Assembly (NCBI GenBank): GCA_947600015.1
Contig: CANQFX010000028.1
Location: 1 to 14,922, forward strand
Direction of reading: 5' to 3'
From: an uncultured Bacilli bacterium
GTDB lineage: Bacteria > Bacillota_I > Bacilli_A > RF39 > UBA660
Length of the DNA stretch: 14,922 bases
In this document: piece after piece, positions 1 through 7,012 of the stretch
Layout of the letters: each line of letters opens with the position of its first letter
Position numbering within the stretch: position 1 is the stretch's first letter
Program-made: the position numbers and the translations under genes
Notes under the pieces: generated by a model
The model's database searches: none
Seen by the model: the letters and a program-made list of their open reading frames with translations, nothing else
What the model was told of the DNA's origin: nothing

Positions 1-1194
1 TGCTGTTTCGATTGGAACATATCCTAATAATACATCTGAGAAAACTTGTTTCTTTTTTTCATTATCGAATACGGGGTCATCACTAGTGCTTTTCGTCACA
101 CGGTAAGAATAAGAATTTCCACTCATCCTAATAAATGAACCGATGATTTCTACTTGGATAGAAGAAAGATCCATATTTTCTTTTAAAGGAACATAGATTT
201 TAAAACCGCCAGTTAAATTACTGGTATGATCCAGTTTATTTCCATTATTGTCCATCAAATAAGCACCATATTTATTTGGATCTTTTAATTGTAAAGCATA
301 AGATAAGTAGTGATCTGCATTTCCATTGGCAGCGGGAGTAATTACATCTGTTGTTAGACTATTTCCATCTTTTGCAATTGTATAATTAAGAGAACTACTC
401 GATAAGTCTTGCATAGAAGAGGTTGTATTCGTTCCAGTATATTGCTTTGCTTCATCTACCAAAGCAGTAATATAATTTAAATATTGATAACCACTTACTT
501 GTGCAGCAGAAATAATATTTTGGCGAACCGTTGTAGCATTTATGATAGTTAATGTATATTCTTCTCCTGTTTTGTTATAGGTATAAAAATCACAAGCATT
601 AATCTCTTTAAAAGCATTTTCTGTTGTATCTTCTTCATTCAGATGAATATTAATGGTAGGACAGTAATTCGAGGTGAATTTCTCTTTGTTTTCCACTAAG
701 TATAACCAAAGTGCAATTTGAGTAATATATTGTTTTATTCCATTATCAGAAACTGCTCCATATTGGTTATTTGTAAAAATAGTTTTTGTTGAATTCGTAG
801 TATTATATCCATGTGCTAAAATATATTTTAAACCGGGGTCTGTTACATTAACAGGATTATCAACAAGAATTTCAAATTGTTCCGTTGTTCTTGGAATTTT
901 TGCATTTTTCATTAACAGATAAAGTGGAGTAGAATTATCACTAGTTAAATAATTTTTGGGAATAGCGTAATTTTCTTTTCCGGATAGACTACTGATTGCT
1001 GTTCCAATGTAGTTGATTTTAGAAGTAGGAGAAGAATAATTCGAAGTAAAGGTACTAGTGGGTACTCCATTTTGATTGACAGAAATTGCATGACTTTCCT
1101 GGAAAGAAAAAATGGAAAAAATACATAAGAGTATCACTAAAGTACTAAATGTACTTAAAATAATTACTTTTGCTTTATTTGATTTTTTTATCAT
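1..1194 (-). CDS. Exported surface protein with TQxA thioester-domain-like motif (C-terminus outside window)
   Basis: The reading frame is open for 398 codons from ATG at 1194 and runs off the left edge. AAGGTGAG lies just upstream as a Shine-Dalgarno site. The N-terminus is a signal peptide: basic MIKKSNKAK, a hydrophobic stretch at residues 10-31, and a likely cut after ESHA (residue 36). After a Ser/Thr/Asn-rich segment comes YILAHGYN (residues 124-131) and then ITQIALWLY (157-165). The last matches the TQxA motif of Cys-Gln thioester adhesin domains of Gram-positive surface proteins, with Q159 as the candidate thioester glutamine. No cysteine occurs between the signal peptide and that motif; the only mature cysteines are C178 and C201. 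The usual intramolecular thioester therefore looks impossible. Many N-x-[ST] sequences and low charge fit an extracellular protein. Any cell-wall anchor would lie outside the window. Surface location is well supported; the domain assignment is tentative. Confidence 0.75.
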   Translation of the reverse strand, partial: MIKKSNKAKVIILSTFSTLVILLCIFSIFSFQESHAISVNQNGVPTSTFTSNYSSPTSKINYIGTAISSLSGKENYAIPKNYLTSDNSTPLYLLMKNAKIPRTTEQFEILVDNPVNVTDPGLKYILAHGYNTTNSTKTIFTNNQYGAVSDNGIKQYITQIALWLYLVENKEKFTSNYCPTINIHLNEEDTTENAFKEINACDFYTYNKTGEEYTLTIINATTVRQNIISAAQVSGYQYLNYITALVDEAKQYTGTNTTSSMQDLSSSSLNYTIAKDGNSLTTDVITPAANGNADHYLSYALQLKDPNKYGAYLMDNNGNKLDHTSNLTGGFKIYVPLKENMDLSSIQVEIIGSFIRMSGNSYSYRVTKSTSDDPVFDNEKKKQVFSDVLLGYVPIETA

Positions 1195-1219
1195 ATTTCT
1201 CACCTTATCTTATATTTAT

Positions 1220-1228
1220 AGTATATCA
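1220..1228 (-). promoter_or_regulatory. Extended -10 promoter of the surface-protein gene
   Basis: Read on the minus strand, TGA-TATACT is an extended -10 element (TGn plus a 5/6 hexamer) about 25 nt upstream of the start codon. No good -35 is seen; TTGCTT is present but 19 nt away. The region is otherwise A/T tracts. Confidence 0.5.
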
Positions 1229-1277
1229 TAAAAATAATAAAAAAAAGCAAAAGAACGAAAATATAGGTGTCAAAAAA

Positions 1278-1286
1278 TGTTATAAT
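1278..1286 (+). promoter_or_regulatory. Extended -10 promoter of mutY
   Basis: TGT-TATAAT is a perfect extended -10 (TGn plus consensus hexamer) ending 23 nt before the mutY ATG. No convincing -35 lies 17 nt upstream, as is common for extended -10 promoters. It is divergent from the surface-protein promoter about 50 nt away. Confidence 0.6.
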
Positions 1287-1309
1287 AAAAAAAGTGGAAG
1301 TGACTAATA

Positions 1310-2359
1310 ATGAATGAATGTATGGAACATATTCAAAAATGGTATAAAGAAAATAAAAGAGACTTGCCTTGGCGCAAGGATAAAGATCCTTATCATGTGT
1401 GGATTTCTGAAATTATGCTTCAACAAACTAGAATTGAAGCAGTAAAAAGTTATTATGTTAAATTTATGAAAGAACTTCCTACGATATCTGCGTTAGCACA
1501 AGTCAAGGAAGAAAAATTATTAAAATTATGGGAAGGCTTGGGATATTATCATCGGGCTAGAAATTTAAAAAAAGCCGCAATAATGATAGAAAAAGAATAT
1601 CATCATTTTCCTAATAATTATCAGGAACTTTTAAAATTACCAGGAATTGGAGAATATACGGCTAGTGCTATTGCTTCTATTTGTTTTGGAGAAAAACAAG
1701 TAACTATCGATGGAAATGTATTAAGAGTATATGCGAGATTTTATAATGACTTTAGTAATATTGATTTAGATTCTACAAGAAAAAAAGTGAAAGAATTCTT
1801 GCTTTCTATTTTACCAGAAAATTCTGGAGAATTTAATGAATCTCTGATGGAGTTAGGAGAAACTGTTTGTCTTCCGAACGGAATGCCTCTTTGCCAGCAA
1901 TGTCCGTTAAAAGACAAATGTTTAGCATATCAAAATAAAACTTATCAACAATTACCAGTGAAAACTCCTAAAAAGGAGAAAAAAGAGGAAAATTATACTG
2001 TACTACTTTTAAAATATCAAGATACCGTTGCTATTCTTCAAAGAAAAGAAAAAGAGTTATTGGGAAATTTATTTTTATTTCCTATGCTAGACGGGAAAAA
2101 GAACAAAGAGCAAATAAAAGCATATTGTCAAAAAGAAAATCTTTGTTATCGAAAAATAAAAAAGTCCATTGAGAGGAAACATGTTTTTACTCATCTACAG
2201 TGGAATTTATCTTCTTATATTATAGAATTGCAAACACTTCCTCAAAAGGAGAATTGGTTTTGGGAAAAGGTTTCTACTATTAAGAATGAGTATGCGATTC
2301 CAACCGCACATCAAGTTTTTTTAAAAGAATTAGAAAAAGAAAATGTAAAAAAAGTTTGA
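1310..2359 (+). CDS. mutY: A/G-specific adenine DNA glycosylase MutY
   Basis: This enzyme removes adenine mispaired with 8-oxoguanine in base-excision repair. The 349 residues match the usual length. Residues 19-40 hold the family signature LPWRKDKDPYHVWISEIMLQ, with the catalytic Glu at E34. The helix-hairpin-helix is LPGIGEYTASA (110-120), and the catalytic Asp is D134 in TIDGNVLRVYARF. Four cysteines (C187, C195, C198, C204) form the 4Fe-4S ligand set with spacing C-x7-C-x2-C-x5-C. The C-terminal NUDIX-like domain (about 228-349) carries VFTHLQW (292-298), the counterpart of the FSH loop that reads 8-oxoguanine, here with Thr at the Ser position. GGAAG sits 9 nt before the chosen ATG. A second ATG at codon 5 is possible. 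TGA is the stop, the only one among the called genes. Confidence 0.95.
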   Translation: MNECMEHIQKWYKENKRDLPWRKDKDPYHVWISEIMLQQTRIEAVKSYYVKFMKELPTISALAQVKEEKLLKLWEGLGYYHRARNLKKAAIMIEKEYHHFPNNYQELLKLPGIGEYTASAIASICFGEKQVTIDGNVLRVYARFYNDFSNIDLDSTRKKVKEFLLSILPENSGEFNESLMELGETVCLPNGMPLCQQCPLKDKCLAYQNKTYQQLPVKTPKKEKKEENYTVLLLKYQDTVAILQRKEKELLGNLFLFPMLDGKKNKEQIKAYCQKENLCYRKIKKSIERKHVFTHLQWNLSSYIIELQTLPQKENWFWEKVSTIKNEYAIPTAHQVFLKELEKENVKKV

Positions 2360-2384
2360 CGTTAGAAATACTTTATGCTATTTT
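2356..2384 (+). promoter_or_regulatory. Putative promoter of the coiled-coil membrane protein gene
   Basis: TTGACG at 2356-2361, overlapping the mutY stop, is followed after exactly 17 nt by TATTTT at 2379-2384. The latter is preceded by TG in the extended -10 position. It lies 27 nt ahead of the next start codon. The -10 hexamer is only a moderate match. Confidence 0.4.
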
Positions 2385-2411
2385 AATATAAAAAGCAAAG
2401 GAAGAAGAAAA

Positions 2412-3041
2412 ATGAATACAGAGAATAACTCTTTCATAGATGAAATTTCTAATATAAAAAAGCAGCGCAATATGTTAGTAGAACAAATAAAAATATTATT
2501 ACACGATAAAGATAATTTATTACGAAAAGAAGAAAAAAATGAGGATCAAATAAGAGAAATCAAAGAAAGTCTGAATTGGTATCAAGTCCAAGAACAAAAG
2601 ATTTCTTATCAAATAATGAAAAACCCACTTACTAGAATGGTAATATATGCTTGGATTGTCTTTATTGCTTGTTTGGCATGTACATTGATGAATGTGCTTT
2701 CTTTCTGTAGTATTATCGTTCCATTGTTAGGATCTCTTGGAATAGAGTATGGGGTAAGAAAAAAAGGTAAAGCAAGACAAAAAGAAAAAGAAGAACTAAT
2801 GGCATCATTAGAACAAAAAATGGAGATAAAAAAAGAATTAAAAAGAGAATTATATACGAATGAAGAACAATATACGAGAACGAAAGATAATTTGAATGCA
2901 GCGGTAAAGCAATTGGTGTTATTGCATAACGAAAAGGCTCAAAAAGAAAAGAATAGGGTAGAAAAAACAGAAGAAGATTTCGTAGAGCAAAATATCAGTT
3001 TTGAAGAAAAAGAAAAACAAAAAAGCAAAAAAAGGCCATAA
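2412..3041 (+). CDS. Coiled-coil membrane protein of unknown function
   Basis: I do not recognise this 209-residue protein. Residues 1-70 are charged and heptad-like, rich in Lys, Glu and Gln, and probably form a coiled coil. Two hydrophobic segments follow at about 76-95 and 97-114 with little between them, suggesting a membrane hairpin. From about 115 to the end it is again strongly charged helix (KKELKRELYTNEEQYTRTK and similar), ending in a Lys-rich tail. With two transmembrane helices both coiled coils would lie on the same side, most likely the cytoplasm. The ATG is preceded by AAAGGAAG. It sits 52 nt after mutY, with a candidate promoter of its own. Its last codons form the left arm of a hairpin terminator. 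It could be a scaffold or structural protein; nothing in the sequence decides this. Confidence 0.8.
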   Translation: MNTENNSFIDEISNIKKQRNMLVEQIKILLHDKDNLLRKEEKNEDQIREIKESLNWYQVQEQKISYQIMKNPLTRMVIYAWIVFIACLACTLMNVLSFCSIIVPLLGSLGIEYGVRKKGKARQKEKEELMASLEQKMEIKKELKRELYTNEEQYTRTKDNLNAAVKQLVLLHNEKAQKEKNRVEKTEEDFVEQNISFEEKEKQKSKKRP

Positions 3042-3052
3042 TTGGTCTTTTT
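3029..3052 (+). terminator. Hairpin terminator overlapping the end of the coiled-coil gene
   Basis: The 10-bp stem AAAAAGGCCA / TGGTCTTTTT contains one G-U pair. Its loop TAAT includes the stop codon of the upstream gene, and the right arm ends in five T. With few G/C pairs it may terminate only partly, so some transcription could continue into the pseudouridine synthase gene 30 nt downstream. Confidence 0.45.
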
Positions 3053-3081
3053 CCAATCAAATGAAAAGAGGTGGCAAGTGA

Positions 3082-3972
3082 ATGATTATAGTGAAAGAGG
3101 AAGAACAAAATATTAGAATTGACTGTTATTTAGCAGAAAAACTAGATATGTCTCGTACAAAAATTCAAAAACTATTAGCCGATGAGAGTATTACGGTAAA
3201 TAAAAAAGCAGTCCCTAGTAATTATAAAGTAAAAGAAAAAGATGAAATTGAAATTTTAGAGGAAAAAGAAGAGGAAGTAAATATTGTTCCAGAAAATATT
3301 CCTTTAGAAATTATTTACGAGGATAGTGATTTGTTAGTCATTAATAAAAAAAGTGGGATGGTTGTTCATCCTGCACCAGGGCATAATACGAATACTTTAG
3401 TGAATGCGCTTCTTTATCGCTATCCACTATCTGGTAACGATAAAATCCGTCCGGGGATTGTCCATCGTTTAGATAAAGATACGAGCGGACTTATTTTAGT
3501 TGCTAAAAATGATTGGACGCAAGAAAAACTTTCTGATATGTTTAAAAATAAGGAGATACAAAAGCATTATCTAGCGATTGTTGAAGGGAAAATCAATCAT
3601 CAAACCGGTACGATTGATGCTCCTATTGGTAGAGATGAAAAAGATAGACAGAAAATGAAAGTGACCGATAAAAATTCGAAAGAAGCAATTACACATTTTA
3701 ACGTATTAGAGCAATTTAAAAATCATACTTTGATTGAATGCATTTTGGAAACCGGAAGGACGCATCAGATTAGAGTTCATATGGCTTATATTGGGCATCC
3801 TATTATGAATGATCCTGTTTATAATCATAAGAAGGCAACTTCGTTTGGACAAATGTTACATGCCAAAAGTCTTTCTTTTGTACATCCAAGAACAAAGCAA
3901 GCTTTATACTTTGAAGTAGATGCTCCTATCGAGTTTCAAGAATGTTTGGAACAGTTGCGAAAAGATGAATAA
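3082..3972 (+). CDS. rluD: RluA/RluD-family 23S rRNA pseudouridine synthase
   Basis: It isomerises uridines to pseudouridine in structured RNA. The RluD type modifies helix 69 of 23S rRNA (positions 1911, 1915 and 1917 in E. coli). An S4 RNA-binding domain covers residues 10-58 (RIDCYLAEKLDMSRTKIQKL, then TVNKKAV). The catalytic domain starts near residue 75 with PLEIIYEDSDLLVINKKSGM. Motif II is PGIVHRLDKDTSGL with catalytic D131, and LETGRTHQIRVHM follows later as expected. The 296-residue length and the domain order match bacterial RluD/YlyB proteins. AGAGGTGG lies 7 nt before the ATG. The family is certain; the exact target uridines cannot be told from this sequence, so the symbol is by family resemblance. 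Confidence 0.92.
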   Translation: MIIVKEEEQNIRIDCYLAEKLDMSRTKIQKLLADESITVNKKAVPSNYKVKEKDEIEILEEKEEEVNIVPENIPLEIIYEDSDLLVINKKSGMVVHPAPGHNTNTLVNALLYRYPLSGNDKIRPGIVHRLDKDTSGLILVAKNDWTQEKLSDMFKNKEIQKHYLAIVEGKINHQTGTIDAPIGRDEKDRQKMKVTDKNSKEAITHFNVLEQFKNHTLIECILETGRTHQIRVHMAYIGHPIMNDPVYNHKKATSFGQMLHAKSLSFVHPRTKQALYFEVDAPIEFQECLEQLRKDE

Positions 3973-3995
3973 AAAAAGAAAGATTGTTTCTTTCT
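3971..3995 (-). terminator. Rho-independent terminator of the tspO gene
   Basis: On the minus strand the 7-bp stem AGAAAGA / TCTTTCT with a 5-nt loop is followed by a run of T (plus-strand A at 3971-3976). It sits between the convergent rluD and tspO genes. On the plus strand it lacks a following T tract, so it mainly suits tspO. Confidence 0.55.
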
Positions 3996-3999
3996 AAAA

Positions 4000-4461
4000 T
4001 TATAATGTATTAATTACATAAATAGTCAATGCAAGTACAGTTGCAAACAAACTAAGAAGGACATAGGGATCTAAAACTTTTGTGCTTTTTTCTTTTAATT
4101 GAAATGTTTCCTGATATAAGAATAAACTACTTATAAAAGTTCCAAGGCAGGCTATAAATCCTAGAAAATTATTTTTTAATCCAAAAAATAAGGGAATAAA
4201 ACTTTGATTAAATAAGTAATTGATTAGTAATGAAATCTTATAGGAAACGGGAATTTTTTTAAAAGTATATTCAGAAATAATTGAACTAATACTATAAGCA
4301 AGTAGTAGATAAATTGTCGTCCAAGCAATTGGGTAAAAAATTACTGGTGGAGAGAAAAATGGTACTCGTAATGATTCTAAGTAAGTATAATCAACCGGGA
4401 TAAGTGTTGCTACCAACCAAGGAAGAAAACATAAAATAAAAAGAATAATTTTTTTGAACAA
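4000..4461 (-). CDS. tspO: TspO/MBR-family membrane protein
   Basis: The TspO (translocator / peripheral benzodiazepine receptor) family has five transmembrane helices and binds porphyrins and related ligands. The match rests on VPFFSPPVIFYPIAWTTIYL (the family's P-x-F-x-PP...W-x3-Y motif), LFNQSFIPLFFGL (family N-x-x-[FW]...FF) and PYVLLSLFATVLALTIYVIN, the last helix. About 153 residues is the usual length. An in-frame GTG at 4470 is nine bases upstream, but it lies inside the Shine-Dalgarno stretch AAAGAGGTGA. The TTG at 4461, with 8 nt after AGAGG, is the better start and is used here. Several conserved tryptophans of animal and proteobacterial TspO are replaced by Tyr or Leu, so ligand binding may differ. 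The gene is monocistronic, with a promoter overlapping that of the divergent rhomboid gene. Confidence 0.85.
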   Translation of the reverse strand: MFKKIILFILCFLPWLVATLIPVDYTYLESLRVPFFSPPVIFYPIAWTTIYLLLAYSISSIISEYTFKKIPVSYKISLLINYLFNQSFIPLFFGLKNNFLGFIACLGTFISSLFLYQETFQLKEKSTKVLDPYVLLSLFATVLALTIYVINTL

Positions 4462-4473
4462 ATCAATCACCTC

Positions 4474-4502
4474 TTTCCATATTTTATGTTTTAGTATATA
4501 AT
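4474..4502 (+). promoter_or_regulatory. Promoter of the rhomboid protease gene
   Basis: TATAAT at 4497-4502 is a perfect -10. TTTCCA at 4474-4479, with a 17-nt spacer, is a 4/6 match to the -35. The 5' leader would be short, and a strong GAGGAGG follows at 4518-4524. Confidence 0.5.
4493..4498 (-). promoter_or_regulatory. -10 box of the tspO promoter
   Basis: The minus strand reads TATACT, a 5/6 match to the -10 consensus, about 30 nt upstream of the tspO start. No clear -35 is visible. It shares bases with the plus-strand TATAAT of the rhomboid gene, so the two polymerases should exclude each other. Confidence 0.45.
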
Positions 4503-4529
4503 AATATTAATGTTTTTGAGGAGGTATCT

Positions 4530-5684
4530 ATGGAAACAGAATTTATGTTGGATGATAAAAATATGATTGTAATGAAATTACTTCATTACTTTATTACAGA
4601 AAAAAATTATAATCCCATTATTCTACAAGGAGTAGAAAATGAGATTTGGTTAGAAAATTTAAATGAAGATTGTAAAGTCGTTCGCATTGTTTCTAGTTAT
4701 ATTCATAATGATGAACAATTTAATTTTGACTGCTTTAAAACTAGAAGAATCGTGAAAAAAATTAAGAAAAAAACATTTTCTTTTCATATGAATGTATTAA
4801 GTATTTTTTTAGATTTAGGAGAGAATGTAACTACAGAATTAAATCATAATCCACATTTATTGTGTGTCAAGATAGAAAAAGAAGAAGATTTCAAGAAAAA
4901 TGATGTAATTACGAAAAATTTTCCTGATTTGTCAAACAAATTAAAATATTCTGAAAAGGGAATGGAATTATTTGTAAAAATTACGAATGATATTAATAAA
5001 CATAATAAAGAAGATGCTACTAAAATAGAAAAGGTATTTAAAGCAAAATTTCCTATGATTACTTATATTTTAATCGCAATGAATATTGTTCTTTATTTCA
5101 TTCCAATTCTTTTTGGACAATATACATCATTAGTTAATAATTTTTGTGTATATGGTCCATTTATTAGGAATGGACAGTATTATCGGTTACTTACGGGTAT
5201 ATTTTTACATGGTAATATTCTTCATTTATTATTTAATTGTTATGCTTTATATGTTATTGGGCCACAATTAGAAAGTTTTTTAGGAAAAGCAAAATTTATT
5301 ATTGTTTATCTATTTAGTGGTATTTGTGGTTCTTTATTCTCCATTATTTTTGGAGGTAATTATGCATCTCTTGGAGCTAGTGGTGCAATATTTGGGCTTA
5401 TGGGTTCTCTTTTATATTTTGGGTATCATTATCGTGTGTACCTAGGAAATATTATGAAAAGCCAAATTATTCCACTTATTATTTTTAATTTATTTTTAGG
5501 ATTTATGATTCATGGTATTGATAACTTTGCTCATATTGGGGGTTTAATTGGAGGGGCAATGATTACTGTTGGATTAGGAATCCAGGATAAAAGTAGTATG
5601 TTTGAGAGAGTCAATGGATTTATTATTAGTGCAATTTTCTTCTTATTTTTAATTTATATGGCTTTTATTTATGCAGTAAAATAG
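4530..5684 (+). CDS. Rhomboid-family intramembrane serine protease (GluP/YqgP-like)
   Basis: It cleaves membrane-embedded substrates within the bilayer. The N-terminal 170 residues form a soluble cytoplasmic domain (for example ENEIWLENL at 36-44) like that of Bacillus subtilis YqgP/GluP. The rhomboid core starts at about residue 175. It contains HGNILHLLFN (227-236, with the conserved H-x3-N), the nucleophile motif GASGAIFG (catalytic Ser S284) and AHIGGLIGG (catalytic His H335). Hydrophobic helices are clear throughout 176-382. The C-terminal TPR region of YqgP is absent; the protein ends right after the last helix at 384 residues. A very strong GAGGAGG precedes the ATG. The gene is followed by a long hairpin terminator, so it is probably transcribed alone. 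Substrates cannot be inferred, although the exported protein at the left edge is one possible client. Confidence 0.92.
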   Translation: METEFMLDDKNMIVMKLLHYFITEKNYNPIILQGVENEIWLENLNEDCKVVRIVSSYIHNDEQFNFDCFKTRRIVKKIKKKTFSFHMNVLSIFLDLGENVTTELNHNPHLLCVKIEKEEDFKKNDVITKNFPDLSNKLKYSEKGMELFVKITNDINKHNKEDATKIEKVFKAKFPMITYILIAMNIVLYFIPILFGQYTSLVNNFCVYGPFIRNGQYYRLLTGIFLHGNILHLLFNCYALYVIGPQLESFLGKAKFIIVYLFSGICGSLFSIIFGGNYASLGASGAIFGLMGSLLYFGYHYRVYLGNIMKSQIIPLIIFNLFLGFMIHGIDNFAHIGGLIGGAMITVGLGIQDKSSMFERVNGFIISAIFFLFLIYMAFIYAVK

Positions 5685-5709
5685 GTTTATAATAAATGAA
5701 AATATGGAT

Positions 5710-5757
5710 AAAAGGACAAGAGAAAGAGATTTCCATTCTTTACATTGTTCTTTTTTT
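5710..5757 (+). terminator. Long-stem Rho-independent terminator after the rhomboid gene
   Basis: The outer 10-bp stem AAAAGGACAA / TTGTTCTTTT has one G-U pair. An internal loop (gag/aca) leads to an inner stem AAAGA / TCTTT, and the structure is followed by further T. The right arm overlaps the promoter of the next gene. Confidence 0.6.
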
Positions 5758-5767
5758 ATGTTAGTAT
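5739..5767 (+). promoter_or_regulatory. Promoter of P1
   Basis: TTTACA at 5739-5744, a 17-nt spacer, and TAGTAT at 5762-5767 preceded by TGT (extended -10). The layout is the same as in front of P2 (TTTACA, 17 nt, TGA-TAAAAT). The -35 lies inside the preceding terminator hairpin. Confidence 0.5.
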
Positions 5768-5794
5768 AAATGCGACTTTAGGGGGAAAAGCAAA

Positions 5795-6901
5795 ATGTAT
5801 GATATTGATATAATTGATTTATTTATGAGAAGGATACATCAGGAATTAAAGGATGAAGGTTTTGAACTAGAAAATGATAAAAGAAATACTACGGATTATA
5901 TTATAGAAGAAGTTTTAAATAATGAAAAAATAAAGAAAACGTTAATGATTTATATGCAATATGAACAGAATTATCCCAGTCTTGCTCGCTTTGGTTGTAA
6001 ACATTTCTTAAAAAACTTTGTTGTTTATTATTGGGCTATTTATAATGATACATGGGAATATATTGATCGCATCCCCAAAGCAATTTTAGATACTTATTTT
6101 CCATTGTCTCTTTATGTATTGGATAAGGAATGTAAGCCATCATTAGCAAAAGATGTTATTATTCCCGTTTTGAAAGATAATTGCAATATATTTAAAAGAA
6201 TCAATGGTTCTATGAAATGTTTAAAAGACCCTCAAGATAAGTTAAAAATAATAAGAGATATGCTAACGATTTTAACAAGGAATCCCAATGTATGTAAGAA
6301 AGAAGATGGAAAGGAAGAATATAATTTATTAAGTTATGAGACATTATCTGTTTTTCCTGTGGTAACGGAAGAAAACGCTTTAATTTCTTCAGGGAAAAGT
6401 ATGTTAGAGGATATGACAGATACTCAAAAAGAAATCGTTTCTCGATATGATATGGATGAAGATGTTCTTGTCAGAATTAGAGGATTAATAGAGCAAAATA
6501 TAGAAGATGAAAAATTAGAAAAGCTAAATAGTAATATTCTAGGCGAGTTTGAAGATAATCAACTCTTGTTATATACGAAAGAACAAATTGAGATGTTAAA
6601 TAAAGTATGGCAGGCTTGTTGTCTTTCGGATTATCGTGATGTTAAAAACATTCTTCTAAAAGATTCAAAATTTTTTATCTCTTTTGATTTGATTAAATAT
6701 GATTTATTTCATGTATTAAATATATATTTTTTTTCATTTAGATTATTAGGAAAATTATCAGAAGAAGGTAAAAAGGAAATCATAGAATATTTAAAATTGT
6801 TAGATGAAAACTATAAAAAAAATAGTAGAAAAATCATTCATACCATAGTGAAAGATTTAAAAAGCAACAATTTAGACCCTAAAGAATTTAAAAAAAAATA
6901 A
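5795..6901 (+). CDS. P1: first member of a tandem paralog family of unknown function
   Basis: I do not recognise this 368-residue protein. It has no signal peptide and no membrane helix, is highly charged and is probably all alpha-helical and cytoplasmic. Its landmarks are shared with the neighbouring copies: IHQELKDEGFEL (14-25); YYWAIYNDTWEYI (78-90); TRNPNVC (161-167); NLLSYETLSVFP (177-188); KSMLEDMTDTQKE (201-213); YTKEQIEML (260-268); LGKLSEEGKKEII (318-330); and a basic C-terminal helix IIHTIVKDLK (347-356). AGGGGG lies 10 nt before the ATG. It has its own promoter and a strong terminator after it, so it is probably monocistronic. The aromatic motif is nearly identical in DNA to that of the broken copy P4. 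No catalytic motif is apparent. A scaffold or binding role is possible but unproven. Confidence 0.85.
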   Translation: MYDIDIIDLFMRRIHQELKDEGFELENDKRNTTDYIIEEVLNNEKIKKTLMIYMQYEQNYPSLARFGCKHFLKNFVVYYWAIYNDTWEYIDRIPKAILDTYFPLSLYVLDKECKPSLAKDVIIPVLKDNCNIFKRINGSMKCLKDPQDKLKIIRDMLTILTRNPNVCKKEDGKEEYNLLSYETLSVFPVVTEENALISSGKSMLEDMTDTQKEIVSRYDMDEDVLVRIRGLIEQNIEDEKLEKLNSNILGEFEDNQLLLYTKEQIEMLNKVWQACCLSDYRDVKNILLKDSKFFISFDLIKYDLFHVLNIYFFSFRLLGKLSEEGKKEIIEYLKLLDENYKKNSRKIIHTIVKDLKSNNLDPKEFKKK

Positions 6902-6903
6902 TT

Positions 6904-6931
6904 AAAACCGTTTGAAATGACGGTTTTTCTT
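6904..6931 (+). terminator. Rho-independent terminator after P1
   Basis: Perfect 8-bp stem AAAACCGT / ACGGTTTT with an 8-nt loop, followed by T-rich sequence. It starts two bases after the P1 stop codon and is the clearest terminator in the window. Confidence 0.8.
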
Positions 6932-6958
6932 TACATTTTTATTGTTTTTTGATAAAAT
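6930..6958 (+). promoter_or_regulatory. Promoter of P2 (probably also of P3)
   Basis: TTTACA (5/6 match to -35) at 6930-6935, exactly 17 nt, then TAAAAT (5/6 match to -10) at 6953-6958 with TGA in the extended -10 position. It starts just at the end of the P1 terminator. Confidence 0.7.
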
Positions 6959-7012
6959 AGACACTACTTTTAGAAAACGGTTGAAGAAGTCAATAGAAAA
7001 GAGGGGCAAATT

